A stretch of DNA of 64,000 nucleotides from Rehmannia glutinosa (GCA_016081115.2 CM071930.1:5313419-5377418), one strand, 5' to 3'; numbered from the stretch's first letter, positions 12,136-24,709 are shown. Numbers and translations: made by a program. Notes: generated by a model from the letters alone, not told the origin.

Positions 12136-12955
12136 ATGAGATCAGGTGGAGCTCCTAATATACAACTTTATTATTTTATTTTATTTTCATTGGTAAGTAC
12201 CTCATTATATAATAACTTGATGATAATTGAAGCTGGCAATATTATATATGGAAAAATCGTATCGCATTATACACATGCAATACCATATTGCATCATATAC
12301 AATATAATAAAGAATAAAACAAATTTGTTGGTTAATTTTTTTTTTTTTTGCATATTATCATTTCATATCAAGCGACATAACACCATGTTTGGTCAATTAG
12401 TCTAACAGGTCCACTTATATTGGGGAGACATCACTCTTCAATTAAAGTTGTTTACTTGTATTTTAGCCACAAATGGGCACACTGCATGTGTACTATATAT
12501 TACTATTCTTGCATATGACGGCCCTAATTTATTATATATATAATTACACAATCCTTTTTTTATATAAAAATAAAAAAAATAAAATTACACAATCCATTTT
12601 CATGTGCTTTATTTCTCAATCAATTATTCTACGGATTAATTAAGGAATCTCACGATATTTTGCTTTTGATCTCAACATCATAATGTCAATGCCTTGTTAC
12701 CTTTAATTTGAACTTAAAATAAATTTGTTTAGTACTTAAAGCAATGATTAAAGTTTGCTACTTGTAACGTTAGTTGCTTTCCCTTTATCGTACGAGAATC
12801 TAATCATTTTCAGCATTGGATTACTAATCAAGATTCAAGAATAGGTAATGCAATTAATTATTAATTTAGAAATATAATACTCGAAAGTTCTAATTACCAT
12901 AATAATTATTATTTAATTCATGCATTTATTTAATGCTTCTAATTACCCAATATTG
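12136..12955. other. Intergenic, no feature recognised
   Basis: AT-rich sequence with short poly-T and AT runs and no gene or repeat border that I can support. Confidence 0.5.
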
Positions 12956-12959
12956 TTCA

Positions 12960-13310
12960 TTAATTGTTGGGCTACAAATAAAATTATCCGGCCCACGAGG
13001 CCCAAATTCGGTCCACATGCCACTTTCTCCTACGCGACTCATGAGGTGAGCTAACACAGGTATATATAAAGGTTTTTTCATCTCATTTGTAGGTAAGTTC
13101 TATTAATTACTGCTAATTAAATTCATGCTCTTTGGATTTTTCGCTCCTACAGACTACAGTCACTAACATGAGCGTCGAAGGAGCCTCCCAGGGACCACCT
13201 TAGGGAACTCCTAACCTTGTTCTATATATTGCGGGCTAATTCCCATTCGAAGATTCTACCAGATTCGGAGAAGAAGTTGGAACATCCTTGATTTGGAGTA
13301 ATCTGTGGAA
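12960..13310. repeat. Possible LTR fragment
   Basis: The segment ACTAACATGAGCGTCGAAGG followed by CCTCCCAGGGACCACCTTAG resembles a block often seen in LTRs of plant Ty3/gypsy elements, downstream of a TATATATAA box (13061-13069). No partner LTR or internal region is present, so it would be a solo or truncated LTR. Assignment is by general resemblance only. Confidence 0.35.
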
Positions 13311-13749
13311 AAAAAAACAGCATCATTTTGTTTAACTTATTAAAATTACAACTTTCGCACTCAATTGCATATAAAAAATAATCAATAACTATTTAATTAA
13401 TTTGAAAACTTAAAACATATTTTTTTTTCTCTATATTTTGTTTTATGCTGGTACTGGTGTTACAGATCCTAGATATTTTATTCTTACTTTGAGCAAGTTT
13501 TTGAAAATTAAGAAAGCCTCGAAGTGTGAAAGAATATACCCCAGATCAAAAAAATAATGAACTGACGAAGTGGTAATTTTGGGCAGTGGGCAATATTTCG
13601 AGCAACTGAAGTAGCAGTAAATCTCAGGTTCACACAACCACACATATATATATATATATATAGCTTTTATAGCTAGCCGGTGGTCCAAGTTTTTTTCTTT
13701 TCTCTCATTTTCAGTTCCTTTTCTTGATAATTTCATTTTTATTATAATT

Positions 13750-14060
13750 ACGGCTGAAACTAAACTGTTCGATAATCGACTCGAGATAGATTGTTATAAA
13801 TTCGTTTGAGCTCGGTTCGCTAACATAACAGACCAAGCTTTAACACAATTTTTCGTTTGGCAATATGTAAAGCTCAGCCAGAGACTCGATTAGTCAAAAA
13901 TTGATAAAATATATGTACATATATATGCTACTCGAGTTCGATTAGAGTTTGGTTCAAGTAATGCTCGTTCAACGATTAATAATCAAACAAAATTTAAAAC
14001 ACAAATTTTGAAGCGGATAAAAAATACAAATAAAATTGAAAAATATTATGTTCGATTCTA
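13750..14060. repeat. TCGAG-rich MITE-like repeat, second copy
   Basis: It begins with CGGCTGAAACTAAACTGTTC and contains repeated CGAGCTCG/ACTCGAG words, inverted relative to the copy at 11755-12130. It is non-coding. Confidence 0.4.
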
Positions 14061-14100
14061 CTCGATTCATTTACATCACTAAATATAATCATATATCCCG

Positions 14101-15611
14101 GGGTAATTTAACGGATTATTGTGTTTGTTGTTTTTTTTTTTTTGTGAAAGTGTAGTGGATTTTTGAGTGTATAATTAATATAAGTGTAGGCGCTATTGTC
14201 ATTAGCGCCAACGTACCAGGCGCTAATGCCAATAGTGCCCGATCTTTCTTTTATTATTTTTTTTATTTGGGCGCTAGTCAACTTTTTTTTTTAATTCTTT
14301 GAACGCCCAACTCCCTTTTTTTGTTTTTTATATTTATTTAATAATTAATTAGTTTATAAATTAAAAAATTTAAATTTATTTAATTAATCTCAAATAAGGG
14401 TGTTCATTCGGTTAATCATTAATCAAAATGTCTTTGAAAATCGAATTTGATAATTGGTAAAACCATTAATTTAATCGAATTATATTCAGTTAGTTCGGTC
14501 GGTTAACCAAATTAACCGAAATTTCTTTAAAATACAAAAAATATATGTTGTATATATAATATATGATATAAATAAATAAATATAATTCATAGAAATTTAT
14601 TTAAAATACAAAATATAATTTTTATATATAATATATGATATAAATAAATAAAAATATATGATATATTATATATAATTATAATTATATACAAAATATATGT
14701 TTAACACAATATCTCAGTTAATTCTGTTAATTTTGAATGTTCGAACCGAATTAACCGATAACCGAATTAAAGGAAAAAATAATAAAAAAAAGGTGTACCC
14801 AAATTCTTCAAAACCTTTAACCATTCACCGAACCGAAATAATTCGGTTACCGATCGAATTAACAGAATTGATTTGGTTAATGGTTAACCGAAAAATTAAC
14901 CGAAAAAGGGTGTTCAATTAACCGAGTTTCGGTTATCGGTTAATTCGGTTCGAAAATTCAAAATTAACCGAATTAACTGAAATATTGTGTTAAACATATA
15001 TTTTATATATAATTATAATTATATATAATTTATTATATATTTTTATTTATTTATATCATATATTATATATAAAAATTATATTTTGTATTTTAAATAAATT
15101 TTTGTGAATTATATTTATTTATTTATATCATATATTATATATACAACATATATTTTTTGTATTTTAAAGAAATTTTGGTTAATTCGATAAATAATTTCGG
15201 TTCAATTAATGGTTTTACCAATTATCAAATATATTAATTCGGTTTTCAATATTTCGATTAATGGTTAACCGAACGAACACCTCTAGTTTGAGATTAATCA
15301 AATAAATTTAAAATTTTTAATTTATAAACTAATTAATTGTTAAATAAATATAAAAAAAACAAAAAAAAGGAGTTGGGCGCTAGTTCAACTAGCGCACCCA
15401 ATCAAAGAATTAAAAAAAAAGTTGGGCGCTAGTTTGACTAGCGCCCAATTAAAGAAAAAAATAACAAAAAATGATCGGGCGCTATTGGCATTAGCGCCTG
15501 GTACATTGGCGCTAATGGCAATAGCGCCTACACTTATATTAATTATACATCCAAAATCCACTACACTTTCACAAAAGAATCCCACAAACACAATAATCCG
15601 TTAAATTACCC
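14101..15611. mobile_element. Mutator-type foldback element, 1511 bp, 9-bp TSD
   Basis: Nearly the whole element is two inverted arms (about 14101-14850 and 14870-15611) that can form a long hairpin. The ends read GGGTAATTTAACGGATTATT on both strands. It is flanked by perfect 9-bp direct repeats TATATCCCG (14092-14100 and 15612-15620), the TSD size of Mutator-like elements. Each arm carries two 21-bp palindromes with GGCGCTA and TAGCGCC ends (14189-14209, 14219-14239, 15478-15498, 15508-15528). The inner arms are rich in TTAACCGAATTAACCG words. There is no transposase, so it must move in trans. Confidence 0.9.
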
Positions 15612-15798
15612 TATATCCCGCCACTCAATTTTATATGTTTTATATGACACAGAGTTGGAAGTTTTTAAAAGCAAAAATTATTTAAATTGGAACAAAAATG
15701 TGGGTGACAAGCAAAATTGGAACACCCCAATCAGTATCACAAAGGCTTCTTGGGTCGACTAAGTACCTTGGCCGAACTGATCACTTAGTCATTTAAAC

Positions 15799-16340
15799 TA
15801 GGGGTGGTAATTTTTGACATGATACGATAGCACGACATGAAAATGATACGAAAATAGCGGGTTAGTGTTTAGTCTTATCGTGTTCGTGTCGTATTCGTGT
15901 TTTTACGTGTTTACACGATAAGAACACGAACACGATAGTGACACGATAATGACACGACACGAACACGATAAGGACACAATAATGACACGTTTACCTGTTA
16001 GTAACACGATAATGACATGACACGAGCACGATAATGACACGTTTACCTGTTAGTGACACGATAGTGACACGATAACCTGATATTTTGTATGTTTATATCG
16101 TGCATTATCGTGTAATACCATGTAATTTGTTATCGTGTATTAACATATAAATTATTTTTTGTTTTGTTTTTTACTTATCGTGTCACTATCGTGTCGTGTC
16201 GTGTCGACACGAAAATTTTCATGTTCGTGTTCGTGTCGGAGCATATCCTTATCGTGTCGTGTTCGTGTGTGTCCTTATTGTGTCGTGTCGTTATCGTGTC
16301 AACACGAAACACGACACGATAACACGATTTGCCACCCCTA
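15799..16340. mobile_element. hAT-like MITE rich in ACACGA words
   Basis: The left end is TAGGGGTGGTAATTTTTGAC and the right end in reverse complement is TAGGGGTGGCAAATCGTGTT. The flanks ATTTAAAC (15791-15798) and ATTTAAGT (16341-16348) are an imperfect 8-bp TSD, the hAT size. The interior is almost wholly made of ACACGATAA/GTGTCGTG words. Any ORF within it is an artefact of this repetition. Confidence 0.75.
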
Positions 16341-16443
16341 ATTTAAGTCAAGATAGAATATAGTGGACTTAATTAAGTTTACTCAAAATTTAAGTATACG
16401 AGATATGTTTTCAATATATATATATATATATATGAGTACCTTA

Positions 16444-17006
16444 GACCATCTTTAGGAGCTTGCACCATATTAGTGCAATTTTTCCACACATTGTTATAGT
16501 ATAGAATCTAGACCACATCTCAAGCAGTTTACATAAAATTTTGCACTAAAAAGAATATTTCATTTATCCATTTAATTTTGATATTTATTAATTTAAAAAT
16601 AAGATTACATATAATATTAATTTTTATATTTTTGATATGTAATTTTATTTATATAATATTAATTAAATTTTAAATTTTCATAACTTATATAAAAATAAAT
16701 TATAAATTCAACTAATTAAATTTTATTAAAATTATTTTAAAACCAAATACAAAATTAGGATAATAAATGACATTATATTGCATATTATAAATACACCAAA
16801 ACATTTGTAATTAATGGAAAATACAAAAAGGAAAAAAAAAGTAGCGGTTGAATAGTGTTGCGTCAAAATTGGTGCATTAGTACTTTAGATTTCATCAAAA
16901 TAGCAGATGAAATAGCGTCGCGTTTGGCGCATTTTTGGAAGAGTTTCTCTAGAGCTGTGCATGTATCATGTATGTGCGCCACTCTACCTTATTGTTGGAG
17001 ATGGTC
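16444..17006. mobile_element. PIF/Harbinger-like MITE with TTA TSD
   Basis: The left terminus is GACCATCTTTAGGAGC and the right terminus in reverse complement is GACCATCTCCAACAAT. TTA lies directly outside both ends (16441-16443 and 17007-17009), the TSD of PIF/Harbinger elements. The 563-bp interior is AT-rich and non-coding. Confidence 0.65.
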
Positions 17007-17018
17007 TTAAAACAAGAA

Positions 17019-17025
<7 letters not shown>

Positions 17026-17078
<53 letters not shown>
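17026..17078. repeat. (CT)n microsatellite
   Basis: About 26 CT units, 20 bp beyond the right end of the PIF-like MITE. Confidence 0.95.
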
Positions 17079-17079
<1 letters not shown>

Positions 17080-18246
17080 ATAAATAAGTACATTTCTATA
17101 ATAGAAAAGTATGTTTTATTTTCCGATATAACTTACTTGAAACTGCTTTGGTCTCCTTTAATATTCCCCAAGCAATTGATTTATGATTGAGTGTTGGATA
17201 GAAGCCATATTGAGATTTTATATTTCGCATTCTTATTCCACTTTTCCATTCAATTGTATTGGATTATGGATGAATGAGACGTGAACAAGATGACATCATA
17301 ATTATATATGTGTCATTCATATAATACAATGAAGTAGGAAGTGAAATAAAAAAATTTGAATGCGAGAACTAGACATGGAAACCAAACTCTTGTGGAGGCA
17401 TCAAAGATTGTCGAGCCTGGGTAAGGCGACTCGCTTGGAGGTTCTCCGTTGCTATTTTTCATGTATTGCTACAGTTTTTTGAAATTAAATGTAGACACCA
17501 AAACATGCAGTTAATGATTGCTTGTAATACTTGTGTCCCATTGAATTGGGAATAAAATTATGGCTAAAATATGGTTGGATTATAATCAATTTTGGGGATA
17601 ATTTTAGAATTTTGAAACCCTAATTTACCTAATTTTGTGGATTTAATTTATGATTCGCTTTCACGAATAAAGGAAGGTCAAGTTTTACAAAAAGGTAAAT
17701 CATGTTCAAAAGAGAAACAAATCAAATATTCATTTAGGCATGTAAGTTAAGTATTTTTTGCAATCAAATTTCAATAAACATCATACCATATACTCTTTGA
17801 ATATCCTTGGCCTATAAATTGAAAGTCTCCCGTATAATTATTCTTCACAATTTTCACACTAAAGCATAAAAAATTCTTCTTCTTCTTCTTAAAAAGAAAA
17901 TTCGTTGCTGCCACCACGCTCCGCTGCTGATACCTCCACCATGGCAACCACCCATCCAAACCTCAAGCCCCAAACCAAAACCCAAGATAAAAACTAACGA
18001 AGGAGAAAGAGAAATGGAGGAAGCGAGAGAAGTCGGTTGCCGCCATGACCGCTGATCGCCTCGCCGGTTGGCCCTGTCTGAGACGAAGAGAGATGGGGAA
18101 GGAGACGAGGAACTTCAATATTAGGCATTCACACTTGCATTTATTTTACGAAGCTACTACATTTAAGGTGGGGTTATTTGTTCATACTATGTCCTTAGTA
18201 AATAATTTTTTTGTATATCTTGTGAGTATGTGTCATTATCTATAGA
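17079..18246. other. Intergenic, no feature recognised
   Basis: AT-rich DNA. A CTTCTTCTTCTT run at 17876-17890 and a purine-rich stretch at 17998-18110 stand out, but I see no gene with convincing splice signals or a domain. Confidence 0.4.
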
Positions 18247-18405
18247 ACTATTGCTATTGACTATTGACACGAGGGATGAAAGTGGTCCGGTAAAAAAGGA
18301 TCCCCTGGTGAAACTTCGATGGTGCTACTATTGCTATTGACTATTGATGTGAGGGACAAAAATGGTCCAGGGAAAAAGAATCCCTCCGGTGAAACTCTGA
18401 GTGCT
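18247..18405. repeat. Two-copy 80-bp tandem duplication
   Basis: ACTATTGCTATTGACTATTG starts at 18247 and again at 18327, each followed by a diverged GAGGG...GGTCC...GGTGAAACT body and GTGCT. Period is 80 bp. Origin unknown. Confidence 0.8.
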
Positions 18406-18890
18406 AACGATTCCTATGGAAATTTATGTTCGTTTTGATATGCTTAATTGTATTTAATTTGGACATTGTTTGACCCCACTAGTCTGTTGAATGCTCACCC
18501 CATGTATAACTTCCACAGAGGAGTGAAAGAGTCGGAGCGTGCGCAGAGGGGACGGTGGAAGTTGATAGAGGAATATTTAAAGACTACTCAGTTTTAATTT
18601 ATTTAATATTGCACGAGACTATGACATTGTTTTTGGGATTTTTTTTTTTAAATCTCAAGATATATTTTATGAGTATTTGGAGTTTTTGACTAGTCATAAT
18701 ATTAGTTTCTCTTTAAAATGCGTTTTCAAGTTTTGGATTATTTTTAGCACTTTATAAATTCGCATATTGTTATTTTATGAAATTGAGACGTTACAAGACT
18801 GCACAATAACATTTCTTAGAATGAAATCATCCTCTAATTAAGTTAACTTTCATAGAAAATCAGCAATTAGTAGTTTTAATAAGGGATAAA

Positions 18891-19138
18891 GATTATTAAC
18901 ATCCCAAACTATTCGAGTTTTTACACTTTGCAATCCGAACTTTGAAAAGTTACAGTTTGCAACTTCAACTTTACAAAATTTTGCACATTGCATAAAATTC
19001 CAGTTTTACCCCTGGTTACATGAAAGTTGGTTTGCAGTTTACACTCTAAACTTTAAAGTTGTTGCACTTTGCAACCTGAACGATAAATTTTATTGCAATT
19101 TCTACGTTTACTCCTCAAGGTCTTGCGATCCTCGAAAA
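18891..19138. mobile_element. Left half of a hairpin MITE split by the pararetrovirus
   Basis: It starts AAGGGATAAAGATTATTAAC and contains TTTGCAATCCGAACTTT-like words. The matching inverted end (AAGAGATAATTATTTTTAAC in reverse complement) is at 26230-26274, beyond the viral sequence. Both halves share CACTTTGCA words. The virus therefore probably lies within this repeat. Confidence 0.55.
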
Positions 19139-19150
19139 TGGTATCAGAGC
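19139..19150 (+). other. tRNA-Met primer-binding site of the pararetrovirus
   Basis: TGGTATCAGAGC is complementary to the 3' end of plant initiator tRNA-Met. In Caulimoviridae this marks the minus-strand start and the site of the discontinuity in the circular DNA. The recognisable viral sequence starts exactly here. Confidence 0.85.
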
Positions 19151-19203
19151 CTAGGTTTATTAAGAACTTTTAGTTATATTTATTATATTTATGTAATTAA
19201 CAA

Positions 19204-19747
19204 TTGGTGAGGAGAATTTTCTCCAAAAATATGGATCTGGACAATTGTTTAAGATGTACACCTTACAAGACATATCATCAAATTTTGACGATGTATGCAC
19301 AAGAACACGAGGACAAGATATCATATTGGCAAAACCAATATGACGAAAAGGAATGCGCAGGAGCAGACAGGGAAACCCTAAGGCAATGCAAAATGCGAGT
19401 GGCATATCATATGAGTTTCTGGACAGTAAACCATACCTTATATGTAGATCTGATGAATCGCCAAGAAGCAGTTCATGAGAATGCCTATCAGAATAATGAT
19501 TCCTGATGGAATACCAGAATGGAACGAGATACTTCCAGATACATCTAAGATCTCAGCAGATCTTAGAGAGATCCAGAAGACAGTGCAAAATTATGGCAAC
19601 CGCCATATTCATATACCAGCACAAGTTCATCAGATCTAGAGCCAGATGAAGACGATGGTGAAATATCAGAATGATGCTCTTGAAATCCTTCATGATATTC
19701 AGAAACGAGTCAAGAACCTGGAGGACAGACCGAGTTCTTCCGGATGA
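19204..19747 (+). pseudogene. Small leader-proximal viral ORFs (P1-like, P2-like)
   Basis: 19204-19506 encodes 100 residues; the likely start is the Met at 19231 (MDLDNCLRC). The body is charged and aromatic-rich. After it, in another frame, an interrupted reading of about 80 codons (to about 19745) has a heptad-like C-terminus (LEILHDIQKRVKNLEDRPSS) as in the virion-associated coiled-coil proteins of some Caulimoviridae. Neither has a diagnostic domain; the assignment rests on position and size. A stop at about 19638 breaks the second. Confidence 0.45.
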
Positions 19748-19986
19748 AAGAAGCGTATCAATTTCGGGACAGTCCCCTGTTTACACTAAAAGGGGAAACC
19801 AACCGAAGTGGTACGAAAAATGACAGATGATGAAAAGCTTATTGCTATCATCAAAGGAAAATCTGTCACAAAGTAAAACTGATGGATATGGAGAAGATAA
19901 ATCTTAAAGATCTACACAACCTGGCAGAATCCTTCGCATGATTAGGAATTGTAGATTTAAAGATGAACACATAAGATGGATCGACT

Positions 19987-21374
19987 TTGGTTACCTATGA
20001 CCCACTAGGTCGACCAATTCCACCACCACCGCCACCAGTAAATTCCAACGTCGCTGAAAGTGCGGGTTCAAATCATCGAACCCAGGACGAGAGAATGCAT
20101 CACGCTGGAGATTTCACCATAGGGAATGAAACATTGTCAGGAACAGGAGCTCGACCACCTCTTGCGGGAACTCGACAACCTTCTAGAAGGCTAAATGTTT
20201 ATCAAACGCCTTATGAAAGATCACATCTCGACCTAATACATCCATATGGGTTGATGCGAAATATGGATATCCTAGATTTTAAAAATCGAGAAGTTCTCAT
20301 TAATGAATGGGCATCAGCTATGAGGATTGCAGCAGGTACCCTTGATCTTACGAAAGATTCCTTCATTTTACTTCTTGAAATGAGTCTTGAAGGATCCGTA
20401 AGAATTGCATGGGATATGACCGAAGCAAGTATGAAAAGCGCAGTTACGGCATGAGAATCACTAAAAGGAATTGTCGATGATATGGCAAAATTATTTAAAA
20501 TCCATTTTATCAGTATAGGTTACTTTGAGGGATTAAAAGAAGAAAAAAGAAAAAGATATAAACAAGCCCTCTACATCCTCGAGTTACATGATATTTGTCA
20601 TATTGACGAATATATCAAGTTGTTCACCGAGTACCGGTGAAAGACAAAGATTGGAGACAAAGAAGTTTCACAACTATTCTTTGCAAAAATTCCAAGTCCC
20701 TGGAGAGAAATGCTTATCAGGGAATACAAGGATGCAGCGGATTTAGATACCGTGGCTAGAAGAATGTCTTTCTTGAAGGCCAAGTTATCTGAATGGTGCT
20801 ACCAAACAGCACTATACCGGGATTACAAGAGATTACGAGGAATTAACAAATCAGTTCCTCTATATTGTATCGATGATGATATCCCAATAGTTGTGGGAGG
20901 TCAACCCAGGCAACATAAGAAGAAGAAGGAAAGAAGTCATCCATACTGGCAGGAAGCGAAGAAGAAAAGAAGTAGGTCTTCATGGAGACCTAGGAAGGTT
21001 CTAGTCAAAACAAAAAGCCCGAGTTACAAATCGGGGCAAAGACCAAAGCCTGGCTCATCATCGTTCAAATCGGCAAGTACCAAATAGAATCCCAGGAATG
21101 AGAACTTCCAGGCGATCTCACACGAGAGCAAATGGAAATTTCAAAGATTGTAATTGCTGGACATGTGGAGCAAGAGGACATATCTCAACCGATTGTCCGA
21201 CAACCGAGAAACGGGGAGTCGATGATTCAAGCGACCCCAGAAATCGAAGAAGCTGTCTACTATCAAGATCTTATACAGGTGTATCAATTTGAGGATATAC
21301 CCTCCGATGAAAGCATCTATGAAGAAGGAATTTATTCTGACGATGGAATTGACTCCAACTCAGAATCAGAGTGA
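19987..21374 (+). pseudogene. Capsid (coat) protein region with CCHC zinc knuckle
   Basis: Fragments in several frames form a capsid-like region. 19987-20454 has a Pro-rich start (GRPIPPPPPP) and a helical core. 20710-21087 ends in a very basic tract (HKKKKER, KKKRSRSSWRPRK). 21098-21292 carries the zinc knuckle at 21155-21196 (C-x2-C-x4-H-x4-C, in CWTCGARGHISTDC). A basic C-terminus followed by one CCHC finger is the hallmark of caulimovirid capsid proteins. An acidic tail (DIPSDESIYEEG) follows. Stops at 20452-20454, 20637-20639 and 21085-21087 and frame changes make it a pseudogene. Confidence 0.75.
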
Positions 21375-22326
21375 AGAAGAAATTCTTCAGCAGACGATCA
21401 GGGAGGATATGTCGGGATTCCTCTCTTACACTACAATTTCTCATAAGACTCTTATGAGAATTATGAAAGAAGATCCAAAACTTCAGATATATGATGGATT
21501 TACAATCGGAGCTATGGAAAAAACTTTGGATAAAATTGGTTTTCGTAATAGAAAACACCAAATTATCCACAGGGTAACAACCGGAGAATTTGCCATTTTG
21601 ATGGAGTTTACCGGGAACCTGATCGAGATGCAGTTGGTCCCTATTAGAGAAATCCAGGAGATCAAAAGCAGAGTTAAAAAACAAGTTGCAAATACACTCT
21701 CATGGATTTATATCGGAGCTATAAGAGTCATTATTAAGACAACATTCAAAGAAGGAATAGATTCGCCACTCAATCTGGCTATCTTTGACAAGCGAATCTC
21801 AAACCTCAAGGATTCATGCCTTGGAGCGATTACAGGAAATTTGTATGCTGGGAAATTGGCATTTAATGTCTATCCTAGAATTGCATACAATTTGGGAGAT
21901 TGACATTTCAACAGAGTCCTAGCCCTTCATCAAGATTTCAAAAGAGATGATTTGATGAAAGAAGGGAACAGACCCTACTCAATCACATACAAGATATCAT
22001 ATGCTCTCTCGAATACACATCATTCAGAAGTATTCTTGAGAAAGGAATTTATTGAAGTCCCAAGAATCTTCGAGGACTTTGCCAGGGTGGTTCTACCAGA
22101 AATCATTGAGTCTCCAACTATCAAGGAAATCGATATGAAAATACAAGATCAATCTGTCTTCAATAAAAGTCGAAGTCTTAGAGTTGAGCCAAGAAAGATA
22201 TCTTTCCAACAGGATAGAATGATGAGTAGCAGCCGTTGGGAAGAAAAGAGACCAAATACAGTTCAGCGCATCCCAGATGTTTTCAAAATAGCAGGAGAAC
22301 TGAAATGTCCAGAAGGATGGCGATAA
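21375..22326 (+). pseudogene. 30K-superfamily movement protein region
   Basis: 21289-21903 reads through a 30K-type core. The pattern SWIYIGAIRVIIKTTF, then SPLNLAIFDKRI (the conserved Asp within L-x-D-x-R), then GNLYAGKLAF is that of caulimovirid movement proteins, which modify plasmodesmata for cell-to-cell transport. 21952-22326 continues the C-terminal part (YSITYKISYAL). A stop at 21901-21903 separates them. The region follows the capsid rather than preceding it. I see no clear aspartic protease between this and the RT. Confidence 0.75.
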
Positions 22327-22460
22327 GTTGAAGTAATATTCGACATCACTCAAAAGGATAATATTTTTCCTTGTGAGGCTTTATATTATCTCCAACAACC
22401 TATAGTTGGAAGGTATCGAGAAGCACAAGATAGGTAAAATTGAAATGACTATCACACGAG

Positions 22461-23865
22461 TTGCGGGAAAATCCCGAGCAATTAATACTGGAAATTGAAT
22501 TTCTTGAGGATCATAAACCTTGGGAAAGATTACAAAACGGAATGGAGTTCGTGAGATTCAAACCAATCCTTATGAATCAGGAGGATCGTGAAGATATGCA
22601 GAAGATACTTAAGGAACATCTTGACCTTAAGTTGATTTCACCAGGAGTTTCTCCATATAGCGATCCGAGGATTCTTAGTCGAAACTATGGAGAAATTAAA
22701 AGAGGAAAGCCAAGACTGTTATTAATTACAAATGGATCAATAACATTTTGGAGTTCGACGGATACTATAACCCAAGCAGAGAACATCTGGTTAACTGTAT
22801 CAAAGGGGCCAAGATATTCTCAAAGTTCGATTGTAAGTCTGGATTCTACCGTTAAGATGGACGAGTAAGAAGTTCACGACTTTCGACACCACAAGGACAC
22901 TATATCCGGGCGTGATGCCATGGGATTGGTAAACGCACCCCAGATATATCAAAGAAAGATGGATAATCTCTTCAAAGATTATTTTAGTTTCATGTTCGTG
23001 TATATCGATGACATTCTTATCGCATCAAAGAACATAAAGGAGCATCTTAAGCATTTGGAAATATTTTTTAGGATGTCACGCGAGGAAGGATTAGTGCTTT
23101 TAAAAGAAGGTAGTGATTGCAACAAGACAGATTGAATTCCTCGGAATTGAAATCAATGAATCTGGAATCATCCTACAAAGTCATATTATGGAAAAGATAC
23201 AAGGATTTCCGGATACATTAAAGGACAAGAAGCAGCTTCAGAGTTTCCTTGGAGTTGTTAATTTCGCTGGAATGTTCATAAACAATCTAACCCATTACAG
23301 ATGCTCCTTCAAATGGGAAAATGAACATCAAGAAGGAATAAAACAACTTAAAGAAGTTTGCAAAACGCTTCCAAAGCTTGCAATTCCACAAGATGAAGAT
23401 GAATTGGTTCTATATACAGATGCCAATGACTATTAGTGGGCAGTTGTTCTCACAAAAGCCACATCAAACGGGGAAGTGCCATGCAGATATTGCAGCGGTC
23501 TTTTTACAGACAGTGAAGCGAATCGATGACATAAAAACGAGAAAGAATTCTTTGCGATCGAAAAGGCTTTCAAAAAATGGCCTTTATTTTTATCAAGCTA
23601 AAAGTTTACTTTAAAAATTGATAATTCAAGTGTCAACGCTTTTCAAAAATAAAATTGAATCAAAAAACGAAAAGGCTAGATTACTTAGATGGCAAGTCAA
23701 TGTCAATATTATGATTATGGTATTCTCATTATAAAATCTCATGAAAATGTTCTTGCATTTTTTTGGCACGAATGGAAGGACGCGTGGGACGAGGTCCTTA
23801 AACGAGTAAGACATCTCGGGGAAAACCTGGAGAGTAGAACGAGATTTTGGGGCGTTATGTCTCAA
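22461..23865 (+). pseudogene. Viral reverse transcriptase and RNase H region
   Basis: 22461-22868 holds the RT N-terminus (DLKLISPGVSPYSDP, EIKRGKPRLLLI). 22920-23135 holds the catalytic palm with YIDD at 23001-23012 (FVYIDDILIASKN). 23113-23436 continues (IEFLGIEINESGI, LQSFLGVVNFAGMF) into RNase H (ELVLYTDANDY). RNase H fragments run on in other frames to about 23800. Frameshifts at about 22790-22920, 23110 and 23435 and a stop inside RNase H show it is inactive. There is no integrase after it, which separates it from Ty3/gypsy. Confidence 0.85.
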
Positions 23866-24182
23866 TGCGTAGTTCTTTGGGCGACTTCAACAGGCTGACC
23901 AGAAATTTGTTTCTAGTCAAATACGAGCATGCCAGTTTGCTCAAGGACAATTGTTCTTAGCATTGCAAGGGCCTCTCCTCCAGGCCGCATCTCTTACGAT
24001 GCAAAAAGGGGCGAATAGAGAACGGGACTATAACCTGGAGGTTATGGATTCAAGTACCATAATCACAAGTGTTGCAGTGATGCATCCCCTGAGGGTGTAC
24101 AAACTGTAACGAATGTTGAAGTTTGGTGTCACAACCCGAGTCTTCAAGTCAACCCAGCACCTCTGGGGTAAAATAGGGAGAG

Positions 24183-24709
24183 TTGAATCTTAGGCCACAG
24201 ACAGACAAATCTAAGGTTCAAATTGACAAAATTAAGATTTCTCCAATGCATGTATATCAACGACAATGGAAAAAATTAGTTACAAGAAGAGGTATTAACC
24301 CCGAAAAAACAATGGTTGATATCTCAAGCAAATATCCCAGAGTTTTGATGAAACCAGGAATCATCCAAATGAAGTACAGGAATGGTATACTTTTGGAGCT
24401 CTCGCTTCAATCTATACTGTATCACCAGGATTCCCAGAAATTTTGAAATTATCGAAATTGATTGGGGAAGCAGTTTGCGAGACTTAGGCCAACAATCCAC
24501 ATTTGGCCAGAGGAGACATTTTGGAATTGTATTTTATCAGTGCAGCTCCCAAACCAGCGAAGAAAGGCTTTAATGAAGCTTTTCATTTTATCAAGCTAAG
24601 AAGACCGGATAGAAATGCTTTAAAATATATAAAAACAAACTTTCACCTAAGAAGTACCGTGTTAGTAGGAGCAATTTCTCAAGACGCTAAGCTTCTACAA
24701 GAAGCATAG
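24183..24709 (+). pseudogene. Post-RT viral ORF, possibly transactivator-like
   Basis: Overlapping broken frames (24183-24446, 24382-24573, 24503-24709) form one region of about 170 codons downstream of RNase H. Several Caulimoviridae genera encode the transactivator/viroplasmin at this place. I see no diagnostic motif, so the function is inferred from position only. A basic segment (RQWKKLVTRRG) and a C-terminal KLRRPDRNALKYIK stretch are visible. Confidence 0.4.

Noticed and set aside
15422..15604. ORF of 60 codons in the foldback element
   Set aside because: It lies in an inverted-repeat arm with a reverse-strand partner ORF; both are artefacts of the palindromic sequence.
16159..16341. 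Cys/Ser-rich ORF (SCRVVS words)
   Set aside because: It is the translation of the ACACGA/GTGTCG word array of a MITE, not a peptide gene.
17771..18245. Possible small genes on both strands around the CTTCTT tract
   Set aside because: No domain, no consistent codon use, no splice context that joins the pieces.
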